DNA of 64,000 nt from Bimuria novae-zelandiae CBS 107.79 (GCA_010015655.1 ML976714.1:293666-357665); one strand, 5' to 3'. Shown: positions 1 to 12,388, numbered from the stretch's first letter. The notes: a model not told the origin generated them from the sequence alone. Translations and numbers: made by a program.

Positions 1-372
1 GCGCGGCAGGTGCACCGAGGGCCTCCTTCAGCTCGTCGTACTCGTTCCATTCTTCGACTTGGTCGAGGTCCTAGCACCATAAATCAGCTTTCCGCTCTCC
101 TATTTAGAGAAAGGAGAAAGGACAGTAAAGCTTACCGCGACGACATAGCCCTCCTTAACTAGCAGAGGCAATTTCTTTCCCCGCGCTCTCCTCTGGTACA
201 GCTTCTTCGCCAGCTCATCCGTCGCGGTGTCCACGCCCTTGAAGGGTATCTTGTTCGCTTTGAGGATCGTTTCTATGCGTGACGTCGCTGTTATGATGTG
301 CGAGGAGCCGGCGGTGAGCGACGTGAAGAGGTAGAGCGTTGGGTCGTTATCGTAGACTGCGAGTTCTGCCAT
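1..372 (-). CDS. Glutaredoxin-like / SH3BGR-type small protein (3' end cut by window edge)
   Basis: Two exons are visible: 136-372 (79 codons) and 1-70, which runs off the window. The intron 71-135 starts GTAAGC and ends GCTAG. The ATG at 372 opens a compact thioredoxin-fold-like protein with a beta-strand 'LYLFTSLTAG', a helix with 'RIETILKANKIPF', and 'KKLPLLVKEG', followed across the intron by 'DLDQVEEWNEYDELKEAL'. This order (strand, helix, 'LPLL' strand, acidic C-terminal helix) is that of the SH3BGR/glutaredoxin-like family. No CxxC active site is visible, so it is probably not a redox enzyme itself; such proteins are thought to be cytosolic adaptors. The C-terminus is not in the window. 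Family assignment is from pattern memory; the coding call itself is firm because the splice joins in frame. Confidence 0.8.
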
Positions 373-928
373 TGTTGCTCCTATGTGCGATTTGGGCTCG
401 TTGATGTGGTGGTGTGTAGCGAAAAGTTACAGTTTGTTGGCGGAAAGGAAGTGCGCTGAGCGCAAGGGTGCCGAGGCAACGCGGAAGCGAGGGAAGATAG
501 CGATAACGTAGCGGAAGTTGTAGAGGTTGGAGTGTTGCGCAGGGCGAGACAGCAAGTCGAGATACGCGTGCAGCTCGACTCGCGTAGTGCGGGGCCTCCT
601 GGGCTGCGAGACCCTTATTTTGCATGGACCAAGGAAGGCGGCAGCACCATTACATCCTATGAATTCTCTCAACTTGATGAATTCTCACGGCAAGGCAAGA
701 CACGGTATGCGAGTTCCCCATCTTATCATGTACCTCAGGGTGACCCGTGGGGGTGACCCGTGGGCTTGACCCTCAACGTACCCGCAGCTATGATTAAGCA
801 CCAAGGGCATCCTGCATAGGTAGGGAAGAGTAGGACTAAGAATATTGTCCATTATATACGTGAAGCGAGCGGATCAAGGGTTAAAGCTGCCCGCTATATG
901 TCCCTTCTCATCGCATTATTCGTGCCAA
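373..928. other. Intergenic stretch, no gene seen
   Basis: Lies between the 5' end of the glutaredoxin-like gene and the 3' end of the bZIP gene. It should hold the promoter of the former and the 3' UTR of the latter. Short open frames here lack coding character. A short tandem 'GGGTGACCCGTGG' occurs near 739-763. Confidence 0.6.
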
Positions 929-2458
929 TTACTGCGCGGCCGTGTCATACGTAACGAGAATCGTTACTCCATTTCCCTTCTTCGCAAAGACCGCCATCAG
1001 CGCATCTCTGACCTCGAACTCCTCCAAAACGGCACCGAAGCTAGGTCCCCATCAGCACGTACTCACGAAAATGCGGTCAGCAACCGAGGAACTCACCCGT
1101 AGCATCGCACCTTAGCCAACAGCTCCAGCTTGATGCCCTCAATATCCTCCTCGCTGAGCTCCGCCAGCCTCGGGTCCCTCAGCACCATGACCCACGCCAT
1201 GATCGGCGTGATCTCGCCATCCAACGGCAGCCGATTGCTCAGATCCAGCAACTTCATTAGATCCGGCATCGCGATATCCGGCATCTGATGCGGATACGTT
1301 TCCTCGGGCTTCGTCGCGATGTGGCTGTCCGGCGGCGCGGTCGCCATGAGCGCATGCCCCGAGATGAGCTCCTCCGCATCTTGCGCGCGCACCATGAGGT
1401 ATTGCATGTGGTCCATGCAGGGGCGCTCGAGACTGGAGCGAGACGCAGTCAGATAGGGGACGCGTAACACATTATAGATAAAACATACGGTGGATGAAAA
1501 GAAATATAAAAGGACGGACTGAGATTATAGACGAGTACATTATTGCTGGGGTGGAGGAGAAAGATAAGGCGTGCGGTGGTCGTACGTTAAGACGAAGTCT
1601 ATCCCGATCTGATCATAGTTCATTCCAGCGTTCATCTGGGGAACTTGCTGCGGCTGCTGGTTGATGGGCATGTTAATGTCCTGAGAGATTGAGCCTCGGT
1701 GGTGACTAATTGTGGGCGGCGAGGTGTAGCCGGTCGAGTTTGTCCTGGCATTATAGCCCGAGAGGCTACCTGTTGAGCTGCCGCCGTACGAGCTGTTGAA
1801 CCTTGGGAGGCCGTTTGGAGGCGTGAGGTTGTCGAACGATATACCATGAGCCATCAAAAGTTCTTTCAGGCGTTGGTTTTCTTCTGCAAAGGCGTCCCTT
1901 TCTTTGGAGACGCTGGTGAAAGACTCCTTGATGCGGAGGACTTCTTGTTCGAGTGCTTTGATGTACATTTCTTTGCGCTCTCGGTGCGTCCTTGGGGTAG
2001 GTTAGCAAACAGTCTAACAGGCATTAGCGATGAAATCACCTCTGTGCCTGCCTGTTCAGCTCTTGTCGGCGAGTCAATGCCGGCTTACTGTCAGGTTTGG
2101 GTCCTCTTCTCTTCGCCGGCTGTCCATCTGCATCGTTTTAGCACCTCTCCGTTGATCGGCCATTAAGATGCTTACCTCTGGTAGTCTTCTTCTCGGTCAA
2201 GTTCTTGAAGAATGGGAAATTTGAGAGTGGACTTTTGGTATCTGAATTACTGCCTACTGATTGCCAATGGCCCTTACTCTCCATGTCCGACGCGAACCCC
2301 GCCACACTACCTCGCCGGCTACCTGGGGCTTCAGAGAAACACTCCGAAGCTCTCTGGGAAATAGGCGAAGGGTAGTCGGCGGGCGCGCCGACAGGAGTGT
2401 AGGTGGGCGCCACGGTCAGCACATCGGACGACCAGGACATGTAACGATTATGCGACAT
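929..2458 (-). CDS. Fungal bZIP transcription factor
   Basis: Five exons on the minus strand: 2176-2458, 2040-2127, 1586-1990, 1097-1432 and 929-1040. All four introns are GT-AG (44-153 bp) and join in frame to give 407 aa. The N-terminus 'MSHNRYMSWSSDVL' is followed by a low-complexity stretch. The basic region spans exons 2-3: 'RRGPKPDSKPALTRRQELNR', then 'QAQRTHRERK', which fits the bZIP N-x-x-A-Q-x-x-x-R signature (related to AP-1/Yap but with TH in place of AF). A leucine-zipper-type coiled coil follows ('MYIKALEQEVLRIKESF', 'ENQRLKELL'). The C-terminal third, 'IDFVLTLERPCMDHMQYL' to 'VTILVTYDTAAQ', is a domain often seen in Ascomycete bZIPs of this kind. It is a nuclear DNA-binding regulator; target genes cannot be told from sequence. 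Confidence 0.88.
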
Positions 2459-4449
2459 GATTGGGAAAAGAAAAGGAAGATATTAAATAATAATATAAAA
2501 TGAAGCGTTTGAGTTGAAAAGAAATTACAGCAGGGAAGATTGATGTGGTGAGTCCAGCTGCATGATGTGAAGATTGCAGAGGATTGTATATGTAGGCCAG
2601 TGAGGATGTAGTTCGGTGGGCCCTGGCAACGGTGGATAACGTTGCGTTCGTCAATGCGATGGCAGGAGAGTTCGGTAGGATCCCATGCCGTAACAAACGC
2701 GATATAAGCATTGTAGCTGCCCAGACGACAGCGCGGGTACGAGACTCGCGGCGTCTCCGCAGAGTGCTTTTGGACGTAGGGCTGGCCGAAGAAACAACGG
2801 CCAGCTTGCCAACCAATCCGAGGAGAAGGAGCATGGCGAAGAAGAACAGGGCACAGACAGCAAGTGTAGCAGAACTAAGACAAAACCATTGTGACTTCGA
2901 ACGCAAGACATTTCAGGCAATGTGGGGAGATGCCAAGGAAATTGTGCACTCACTGGAGCCGTTCGCAAACTTTACGTCCCCTGTTGAGGGGTCTGGGGCC
3001 AGGGTCGCCATGCTATCTGGAGATTGCATTGATCGATAAGCACAGCTTCTAGCGCGATCGGTTCGCAGTCGCTGCGAGATGTTCGTGGTAGGAATTGCGC
3101 GCTGCTCACTTCCGCCCTTTGCACGTCAGTTCCGGAGCAATTGCCAATGACCGAAACATACACAGGAAAGCGCAAGTATTTTAGTGCGAGTTGGCTGGAG
3201 AGAACTAACGTGATTCCTCTTGCGATCGATGATCAACAACGGTCGAGAGGAGGTCGCTGGGTGGTTGGTGATGGGCGTTTGAGACACTTGGTGGTGCTTC
3301 CCACGTCGCAGATCGAAGCCGAACAGTGGCAACGAACGAATCGCGACGGATATGCCTTCACACACTTGCTAACAGTCTTTAAGCGCCGCTCGGTTATGAC
3401 AGGACAACGTCGGTACCTCCCGTTCTGTGGAGATGGGCGTCGGAAAGCAATTGTAAAAGTGCACAGCCTTCACGAAAGATTTGGAATGTTGCTCCTCGCC
3501 GACCGAACGATCGGAGCTGCGTCCGTCTAGAGGCTGGAGGCTCATGCGTATGCCGTAGACTGGAGCTTGTTCCCGATGGTCCAAATCGCCGGTCACAGTG
3601 TTCGGCGGCTCTAACGGCTGAACCTGTGCTCAGTGTGGTGCGGGGCGAGCGCGGGATGTGTGGTGGTGAAGGCGAGGAAGTCGAGAACTACCGGTCCCAG
3701 CGCAGGAGACGAGTGCAGCGAGAATATGCTCTTTATGAAGCGGAATACGTAGGCTCTGTTATCGCCGAGCTGCTCTCTACGGCTGAGATGCTGTCGCGAT
3801 CACTGAGGGCTGGACCGACTGGAGCCCATTGGCTCGTGCCTGTCAGCCTAGCGAACATCACGGAAGCCACAGTGACAGTCAGCACCTACGCTGCCTTCAT
3901 CATCTCGGAATCACCCGTCACCATCCCAACGCATCGCATATCGTGTGCGCGAGTCAGATTCCCCGACCCCAATCAATGTCTCCGCTTCGTTAATATGCCT
4001 GTACACCACGCTCAGACCACGCGGTCCTATTCTCGGCTGCCTCGTGGCCTTGTGCACTGGGGAAATGCGGGGACGGCAAATCGGAAGCTGTTTGCATATA
4101 GGCAATTATGCACTGGACTCCCAGCACTATGAAATGTTTGGAGCGACAATGCTGCAGCTTCAGTATCTCCTGCTATGCGCGTGGGCCGTCACCTACACGC
4201 GATGCATGGACGGTGACTGGGTTTCCTTCGTGTACTGCGCTGCAATGATTTGGAACGCCAACGTCACTTGGTGCGCATCTCGTCCGCATATCGGATTCAG
4301 GCCTAGATAACGCATGTGTAGTTGTACTTGGGATTTCTCTATTGGTACACTCGCGTACAAGTTTTCATCTACCCCGCTCGGTCCAGGCTCGCTTCGTGGG
4401 CACAGCCATCTTACGCGGCTCTGATGGCTACACGCGTAATCTCACATGA
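2459..4449. other. Intergenic region of about 2 kb, no supported gene
   Basis: GC-balanced sequence upstream of the bZIP gene and downstream of the aldo-keto reductase gene. It holds several open frames of 67-168 codons on both strands, but they overlap one another, lack recognisable motifs and cannot be extended by splicing. It probably contains the bZIP promoter and long 5' UTR. A small lineage-specific gene cannot be excluded. Confidence 0.5.
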
Positions 4450-5743
4450 TTACGCCTTGGGCTTGTTCTGGAGGATGTCCTCGATCTCTTGGTATACATC
4501 GTCGGTGAGCTTGGAAAGTACCTGAAGGGCCTTGCAGTTGTCGTGGACCTGTCCGGGCTTTGAGGCTCCGAGAATAACCGTACTGACGTTGGGGCTGTCC
4601 ATCGGTCAGTATACATTCGCCACCACATACAGCTCTCGCATATGTTGTTTGGCAAGGGAGAACTTACTTTTTCGCCGCCCAAGCCAAAGCGAGCTGGGCT
4701 GTGCTGCCACCGAGCTTCTCGGCGATCTTTCCAAGCTTCCTCACCTTCTCCAGCTTGGCCTGGCCCTCCTCCGACTTCAGCTTCTCGATTGTGTTCTTGA
4801 AGAATTCGGGGTTCGTGGCGAAGCGCGAGTCCTCTGGGATGCCCTTGTCATACTTTCCTGTGAGGATACCCGAATCCAAAGGAGACCAGATGGTCGTACC
4901 CATCTTGTAGTTCTCGAACAGCGGCGCATACTCTTTCTCAAATCGCTCGCGGTGGAAAGCGTTGTATTGCGGCTGCTCAACGACAGGGGCGATAAGGTTG
5001 TACTTCTCAGCGACCTCGTGGGCTTCCTTGATGCGCTCCGCGGACCACTCCGATGTGCCCCAGTAGTACGCGAGGTTTAATTCGCGAATGACTTGGGTGA
5101 AAGCCTCAACAATCTCCTTCATCGAAACTCTGGTGATTGTTAGACAAGCTTTTCCAGTTATTTACTAGGACATACTCAGGGTCGTCACGATGGGCGAAGA
5201 CAACATCGACGTAGTCGTGCTGCAGGCGCTTGAGCGAGCTCTTTAGGCCTTCAACAATGTGCTTTTTGCTCAGTCCCCGAGTGTTCGGCTCTTTTCGTCC
5301 TGTGCCGAAGTAGATCTGGCATCGTCAGCAATCGTCCTTTAGAGACCGCCATGCGAAACGCCTGAGCTCCGCCAAGTGTTCCAGGAAAGGTGGTCATTGG
5401 CTTACCTTGGTTGACAAGACGTACTCGTCGCGGGGCCAGTTGAGCTCCTTGAACGCATTGCCCATCTCAACCTCGCACTCGCCCTTGGCATAAATTTCAG
5501 CGGTATCGAAGAAGTTGATACCGTAGCTCCACGCCGCCTCCATGCATTCTTTCACGATGTTTCCCTTTTATTACGGTCAGCTCAATTCCCTCCAAAACTA
5601 ATTCAATTCTCGTTCGTTACCTTTTGGGTTCCGCCATATGTAAGCCATCCGCCCAGGGAGAAGACCGATACTTTCAGGCCAGCGGGGCCCAAGTGACGGA
5701 ACTCCATGTCCTTGGGATCGAATTTGCTTTCTACGACAGGCAT
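4450..5743 (-). CDS. Aldo/keto reductase, AKR6 / potassium-channel beta-subunit-like
   Basis: Five exons: 5621-5743, 5406-5564, 5176-5315, 4668-5129 and 4450-4594. All introns are GT-AG and join in frame to 342 aa, the usual length for this family. It is an NADPH-dependent oxidoreductase with a TIM barrel. The start gives '[19 protein letters not shown]', then '[12 protein letters not shown]'. The catalytic tetrad can be placed: Asp and Tyr in '[14 protein letters not shown]', Lys in 'VLSTKIYFG', His in 'VVFAHRDDP'. 'YYWGTSEW' and '[13 protein letters not shown]' are typical of the Kv-beta-like branch, as is the C-terminal '[11 protein letters not shown]' cofactor segment. Fungal members reduce carbonyl compounds; no channel partner is implied. 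The gene sits only about 140 bp from the AT-rich repeat block, yet its codons show no sign of RIP. Confidence 0.93.
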
Positions 5744-7540
5744 GATGGGTAATATGAATTCTTGTAAGGCTTCTTTGGTTGTTTTGCGAGGATGTTGGTG
5801 GTTTGCGAAAGGATTTTGGTGTTTGGAGTTCAGAGAAAATGTTTATGGTGGGGCCATTGCCCTCCATACTAGGGCCTGTTCGGTGGCCGCAATCTCATTT
5901 CGTGATCTCAGACGGTTATGGTAAGGCGCTGGCGTGGAATTTTTTATGTGGCTAGCCACACTAAATCTTCCACCCCCCTGCTTCTAACGCACTAAATTTA
6001 AACTTATATTTAGTAATTACGTAATCTTATCTTATCTTATTTTATTAATATATTTTATTTTATTATTACTATGGTAAGTACTACTATATTCATTTAAAAT
6101 AAGTCGTAAGAATTCTTATAACGTTAAATACTAACCTTATTATAAATACTTATATAAACTTTAATATTCTTTATATTGTTACTAACGCTTAGGGGTAGCT
6201 AAAATTATAGTTTCTAAATACTATAAATAGTAGAGGTATTCTTAATATTAATAATTAAGTACGTCAAGGACTATAGCTAGCGTGCTAATACTAGTTATAA
6301 AACTTTTATATAGTATATAGCTATTAGAAGGGTGTCTATAGTCGCTTTACTAAGTATTATAATTTCTGCTTAATAGGCTGAGACTTAGCATAATAGCTAT
6401 AAAGTAAATTAGTAAATTTAATAAAAGTTAAATAACCACTCTAGCTTTACTATAAACAAGTTCAGTATTATTATTAGCAATAAAAAGTTTCTAAACGCGT
6501 ACTTTAACGCGTATTTAAAAGCTTAAAAGTTCAATATAAATTTTTTTAATAACTATTTAACATCGTTATAGCTAATAGAGTGACGGCAAAGAATATTCAT
6601 TAATTAATTATTATATTAGTTAAGAAATAAAACATTAATAATAACAAAATAATAATAATAAAGTATTTTAAAGGCGCGTAAAAGGCGCACAATACTATTA
6701 AGAAAGTTTAATAAAAAGATAATTATAAGTAATAAGTTAAGTAACCAGGTTAGTAATATAATAATAAAACTAAAGAAATTAGTTAATACTTTTACTAAAA
6801 ATTAATAAGAAAAGGCGATTAATTACATTTTAAATACTTATAGTATTTTAGACTTTTATCTAAAATTATTTAGTATATAGAAATTTAAGTCGCACTTCTA
6901 GGCTAAGTATTACTTTAGTTTAAAGTCTTTATTTATATAAAAAGCTTAAGTAAAATTATATATAGCGTAGTAGCTAAGGCTCTTACGTAATAAGTAGCTA
7001 TAACTTATCGTAATTAGGTTAATATAAACGGAAGTGGATAGATTTTAGGGGAAAAAAATGTTAAGTTAGAGCTAGTAAAGTACTAAAATTTATAATAGTA
7101 GCTTATATATTACAAGCCTAGTTACTATTTTTAAATTATATACTTTAAATTATTTATAGTCTATACACAATTTATACTTATTATATATAAATTAGTCTTC
7201 ATATTTTAGAAAAGTTAATTTTACGCTAGTAGATATGCTATTCTAAAGAATACGTATACTACGCCTTACGTAGCTAATATTATAGCGTAATAGACCAAAG
7301 TACTCTTATTTAAAAAAAAGTTTAACTTAAAGATTTTTAAGCTTCTTAATGCGATATTACTATAAATAAAATTAGTTATATAGCTTACTTCTTTTTCTTT
7401 ACACCTTACTTTTTTAAATTACTTATTTATGTAACACTTATATTTTTATTACTATTACTTTACATTGTAGCGCTTTATTAGGGGTTTTTATTATCTACTA
7501 ATCTTTATAATTATAACTACTTAAAAGAAGTTCTTATAAC

Positions 7541-7926
7541 TGTATCGGCGCAGGTCACTCAAAGGATTAATATTAGCGTATTACCTAGCAGAGGCATATG
7601 GGAGTGCGTGTATAAGAAAGTAGCCTCGAATAAATTAAGTGCCTATAGGCCTGGTACAAAAGAATACAGAAAAGGTATAGAACTATAAAAGCCCTAAGCT
7701 CCTCTAAATACACCTCTTCCTAGATGGCTAGCTAGCACATATCTGCCATAGGTTGACCGTCGGTCTGATGGATCCGAAATAGGTCCGAATCGGATCCGTA
7801 GTTCCCCATCGGTCTGATAGATCCGAAATTGGTCCGATACGGATGAGTGTCGGTTTTCGGATGATCTCGAATCCTGTCTTGACTGGCCAAGGGTTCTCGT
7901 GTCGACGAGCGATTGTTCCTGTTACA
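7541..7926. repeat. Solo LTR (386 bp) with 5-bp target duplication ATAAC
   Basis: A GC-richer island begins TGTATCGGCGCAGG and ends CCTGTTACA (TG...CA). It is flanked by ATAAC at 7536-7540 and again at 7927-7931. A TATA-like 'CTATAAAAGCCC' lies inside at about 7683. It also holds two near-copies of a unit 'GGTCTGATRGATCCGAAATW' around 7760-7840. No internal retrotransposon sequence is attached, so it is a solo LTR left by LTR-LTR recombination. Much less RIP-altered than its surroundings. Confidence 0.8.
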
Positions 7927-8191
7927 ATAACGCTTACACGAATACGCTAGTAACGTATTAAAATCCTCTTTAACGCTATTTTTCTTATTAATTAAGTTAT
8001 ATACAGTTATAAGGGCATATATAAGCTTAATCTAAGTATTTATATTAAACTTATAAGGCTTATTAAAACCCATTAGCGACGCTTAAAGACACTAAAATAC
8101 TACTTAATAATATATTTTAGTAATAAATAATAATAGTTAAATAGCTTTTTTAGCGTTCATAACTATCTATCTAGTACCTACTATGAGGATA

Positions 8192-8990
8192 AGTACGGGC
8201 TCCTTTATTAAGAGAGTAGATAAGGTAAGTTAGCTCTATTTTAGCTATACTAAGATCAGGAGACTATAAGTATATATATAGCTATTATCGTTCTACGCTG
8301 CGGAGGAGTATTTAGCTAACTAGTTTAAATATAATTATTATAAAGTCTTATTAAAAGTGTTAATTACGCCCTTTGCGTTATCTGAATTAGGTTATTACTT
8401 ATAAAGATAAGGAGTTGGGATGCCTGCGAGGAGTCTTTGTTAATACCCTACTAAATATAAACTAGCTTTATAGAGGTATCCTAGTTATAGTTCTCCTTAA
8501 TAATATAGCTATAGCTCTAGATCTCGTGTTCTTAGTAAGTAAAGCATTTAAATAGGTTATACGCGCTACTAAGCATGTACTTTTTAAGCGCTAACGCTAT
8601 AAATAGGTGTTTTAGTATTATTATATTATATATAGTATAGATATTACTACTATTTATTTAATAGGAATAGTAAGTTATTTAGCTCTACTAGCTACTATAG
8701 CGTATTACGTTTAAACTATTGTTTTTTTAAATCCCTTTAAGCCTCGCTTAGTAGCATTAGGACTCCTTTTATATCAAGTAACTATTTTCTAGGGTTGTTG
8801 TCGTTAAGTTATACATGTAGGTAGATTAAGTGATTTAACTGGATATTCTATCGCTATTTTTAGCTAAGGTATTAAATAATTTTAGTATAATATAAGGACA
8901 AGCACAGACTCCATTATTAAGAGAGTAGATAAGGTAAGTTGGCTCTATTTTAGCTATACTAAGATGAGGAGACTATAGGTACATAGGCCC
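8192..8990. repeat. Imperfect direct repeat, two ~80-bp copies about 700 bp apart
   Basis: Copies at about 8205-8278 and 8911-8984 share 'ATTAAGAGAGTAGATAAGGT', 'GCTCTATTTTAGCTATACTA' and 'GGAGACTATA' in the same order with few differences. The sequence between is RIP-like and unassigned. It could be the ends of a decayed element or a segmental duplication. Confidence 0.6.
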
Positions 8991-9231
8991 GCAGTGCTTC
9001 TGTGCGCTGCTGTTTGGTACGGAATAACCCTTCGGATCCTATCTGCGCGGGTAGTCGTCCTAGGTATGGGAAGCAGTCGCTCTAGGGCGCGAGGTAGTCG
9101 CGCTTAGGCGCGAGATCATGTGATCTGCCAGTGTACTGGGCTGTCACACCTGCGCTATTCTTAATAGGTAATTCTGCCTTCTCGCGTAAAGTCCTAGATC
9201 TTTAAAATTACAGGCATGGTGTTGGTAAAGA

Positions 9232-9327
9232 TAGATAGGTACAGATTTGGTGGGTGTCTTGGCACGTCTAATCGATTCGCTTGTGTGATTGATTCGCTTG
9301 TGTGATTGATTCGCTTGTGGAGTACGT
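9232..9327. mobile_element. Right-end remnant of a pogo-type element
   Basis: Read on the minus strand from 9327, the sequence begins ACGTACTCCACAAGCG, has three units of 'CACAAGCGAATCRAT', then GTGCCAAGACACCCACC and AAA, and is followed on the outer side by TA (9328-9329). This is the end structure of the complete element at 55579-57466, with different unit sequence. No matching left end was found in this window, so it is a truncated copy. Confidence 0.65.
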
Positions 9328-9376
9328 TAATACGAATTTATAATAGTTTTAGTATTAATTTTAGTCCTTAGCTAGT

Positions 9377-9889
9377 TGTTACGATCCCAAGTAATTCAGG
9401 AACGAAATTACCAGGCGACGACGCGATAAGGGTAATTACTGGCGATATCGCAATGCGATGGGTGCAGTGAGGCGCGGGGCAGCTTAGGTTAGTAGCCACG
9501 TGACATGCACCCGATAGGCTTGGCGGAGACAGGAACTCCGATAGGCTTGGCAGAGATAGTCCAGTCTCCGACGTCTCTAACGGAGACAACAGAAACAAGA
9601 AAGGAATTAGACAATAGTAAGGGCTAAAAAGACCAGTATATAGTATAACGGTTTCCCTATGTCTTTTCTACTCCTTATAGTTAACTTATATACTTTAAGT
9701 ACATCTCCTATAATAAATTAGTAAATCTCTAAGTTAGTTATTTTATATTTTATTATAAAATTAGATTATTTATAACCTACGTTAGTGTTGCCTTAAGCTC
9801 TTAATTACTAAATATCTATAAGACGCTATACCTAGAACCTAATCTCTCCTTACCTAAAATAGGCATAGGTACGTACAGCCCATGTAACA
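9377..9889. repeat. Solo LTR (513 bp) with target duplication CTAGT
   Basis: Begins TGTTACGATCCCAAG and ends GCCCATGTAACA. CTAGT flanks it at 9372-9376 and 9890-9894. It shares layout and segments with the LTR at 54600-55069 (the 'AGTATATAGTATAA' and 'TATAGTTAACTTAT' stretches), so the two belong to one LTR family. The 5' half is GC-rich and the 3' half AT-rich. Confidence 0.75.
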
Positions 9890-10485
9890 CTAGTATATAG
9901 ATTTTAAAATTTAACTTATTTATAGCTTTTACGTAGTTTTTAAAAAATAGTATACGTTTTAGGTTGTCGTAAATAGTCTCTAAGACGTTATTAAAGGGTA
10001 ACTATACTACTTTTTAGTATAGTTAAAGCACTATAGTAAAAACTTTATAAAAGTTACTATTAGCGTTAGCTAAAGTTAAGCTAAGTTTTTATATACGTAC
10101 ATAGTAATTATACTTAGTAAGTGCCTATAGTAGTGCTTAGCTTCCCGCCAGCCAGCGTCCTAAGCGTAAACGTATAAATAGGTATGTACTTTTTCTTTTA
10201 TCTTAATTATTTAGCTATCTTTAACGTATAGCCTATAGTACTTAATAAGCTATTTAAACGTCCTTTACTATAGTTAGATTTCTTTATATAAATATAAGTT
10301 ACTAATATTGCACCTAACTAGCTATACTACCCCTAAATATATATTATTTTTATACTTATTTACTTTTACTAAGGGGGTAGGGCCTATCTTAGCAGCATTG
10401 ATTAACATGTTTTATAAGCGAGCGGCCCATACAAGCGAGCGGCCCACCCCACCAACTTTTTGCAGCACATAAACTTCTACCTACT

Positions 10486-12130
10486 ATGGCGCCCCCAATT
10501 CAGGCCTAACTAGCCTCTGCTAAGGCTAATATACACCTTGCAATCTTAGCTATTAATTAAAACTAAATTTAGTCTATAAGAGATATAGTATATATATTTA
10601 CTATCTTTTAAATAACGCTCTAATACTAACGCGCTAAAATTACTGCGCGACGTAATTACTAGCCTAAATTAAAGAAGCTTACTAAGATAGAAGAGGAGGT
10701 GATTATTAGGCATATACTTAACCTAGATTCGCGAGAATTTCCGCCCACGCTAAGTGCTATGTAAGATATAGCAAATAAGCTACTCGCTAAGCAAGGCGCT
10801 AGACAGGTTAGCAAGCAGTAGCTACGCAACTTTATTAAGTAAATAAATTATCTTACTACACGATTTAATTAACTATACAATTAGCAGAGAGCTCTATGTA
10901 AGGATCTAAATACTATTAGAGCTTAGTTTAAGCTTGTAGCGCGCACAAAGGCTACCTATAGTATCTATAATAAGGATACCTATAACTTCGATAAGACTAG
11001 TTTTATAATAGGCAAGATATTATCTTAGCTTATTATTACAGGCTTAGAGAGACGCGATAGGCTAAAGGCTATCTAGCTAGGCAATTATAGGTAGACTATA
11101 GTAATCTATAGAATTAGTGCTACTAACTAGGCAATCCCGCCCTTTATTATCTTCGCTAGCTAGTATTACCTCTCTGCCTAGTACTAGGATAATAATATAC
11201 CGCGCGACTAGGCTTTCGCTATTAGCGATAATAGCTAGACTACTAATAAGCTTAGAGTAGAGTAGCTAAGGCACTTTATTAAGTATATAGCAAAGTATAG
11301 GGTAGGCGCGCGCTAGCTACTTATACTTAATAGCTATAAAAGCTATAACTCGCTCGAATTTTAAGAGCTCTATAAGGAGAATAATATCTATACTCTTTAT
11401 ATACTGCCACATTCGTTGCACCTCCTATAGCTACTTAACGTTAGCTACTTTTTACCGTTAAAGCGCGCGTACAGCCGCTAGATTAAGAGCCTAATACGCG
11501 ACTATATTAATTACATCACGAAGCTAGAGTTCCTACTAGCCTTCTACGTAGCCTATAAGTAATTAATTATAAAGAAAAATATCTGCGCAAGCTTTCGAGG
11601 CGCTAGCCTAGTCCTATATAACCTAGAGGTAGTAATATTAAAGCTTAATATTAAGCTTCGTACGCTAACGCCGCCTCTACTAAAGGTTACCCTTTAAAAA
11701 GCTAAAACACTAAGTAACGCGCGCGAGCTAGAGGCTTAATTAATATTAATTTATAATAGGATTTAAAGGCATAAGAGCTTATTACCTACTTTTATTATTA
11801 TAGCGCTTAATTAGCTTAAAAAGGGCGCTAAGGTAATAGCTTATAAAAGTACGCTTATACGCAATTAGATTACGAGGCTTAAAAAGGCTAATAAGGCTAC
11901 TATAACGCGTAAATAGCGCAAAAAGAAGCGGATCTAGAGGTAGGGTACCTTAACAAAAGCAAAAGCAGAGAAGATTATCGCTTAAAAGGATATTAAGTAG
12001 TAGATAGAGGTAGAAATACGTTAAGATAAGGCGCGATTAGGTGCTAATTAGTAGGCTTTAACACGCTGTAGCCGCTATAAGAAGACTAGCTATAACATAC
12101 GAACATGTAAGAATGATATTATAGATACTA
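10486..12130 (+). pseudogene. pogo-type transposase remnant (CENP-B-like HTH plus DDE domain)
   Basis: Starting at the ATG near 10486 one plus-strand frame keeps transposase sense through many TAA/TAG: 'LTKIEEEVIIRHILNLDSRE', 'FPPTLSAM', 'DIANKLLAKQGARQVSKQ' (CENP-B/HTH part), then DDE-type segments 'FDKTSFIIGKI' and 'AISDNSWTTNKL', and 'LYILPHSLHLL'. Stops fall where CAA, CAG or TGG is expected, so the copy is dead by RIP rather than by indels. Confidence 0.75.
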
Positions 12131-12165
12131 TTTAATCTAGTATAGCAATTATATACTATTATCTT

Positions 12166-12388
12166 TGTAATGAGGTAAGCGCCCCGCTTACTAAGCCAAC
12201 ACTATGTGACTTCCTCACCTGCACCAAAAGGTACGCACGAGAATACTTAAGCCAAGTATTACTCGTATAGTATAATATATATAGGATATGCTAGGGTCAG
12301 CCACTAGCGCTAGTGTTTGATCCTAGCCTAGCCGGAACCTCTATAAGCGAGAGAAGGCCACGTGTTCGACCGTGCCTACCTCGTTACA
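12166..12388. repeat. Solo LTR (223 bp) nested in the pogo element, target duplication ATCTT
   Basis: Begins TGTAATGAGGTAAGC, ends CCTACCTCGTTACA, flanked by ATCTT at 12161-12165 and 12389-12393. The two ends are near-inverted copies of each other. Its GC content and lack of TA richness contrast with the host element, so it arrived later or escaped RIP because of its short length. Confidence 0.8.

Noticed and set aside
2632..3039. Open frames in 2459-4449 (2632-3039, 3141-3530, 3626-4132) as genes
   Set aside because: No start context, motif, or splice continuation; frames on both strands overlap and none dominates.
7760..7880. Repeated GGTCTGAT-GATCCGAAAT units as a CRISPR-like array
   Set aside because: Only two imperfect units inside a solo LTR of a eukaryotic genome.
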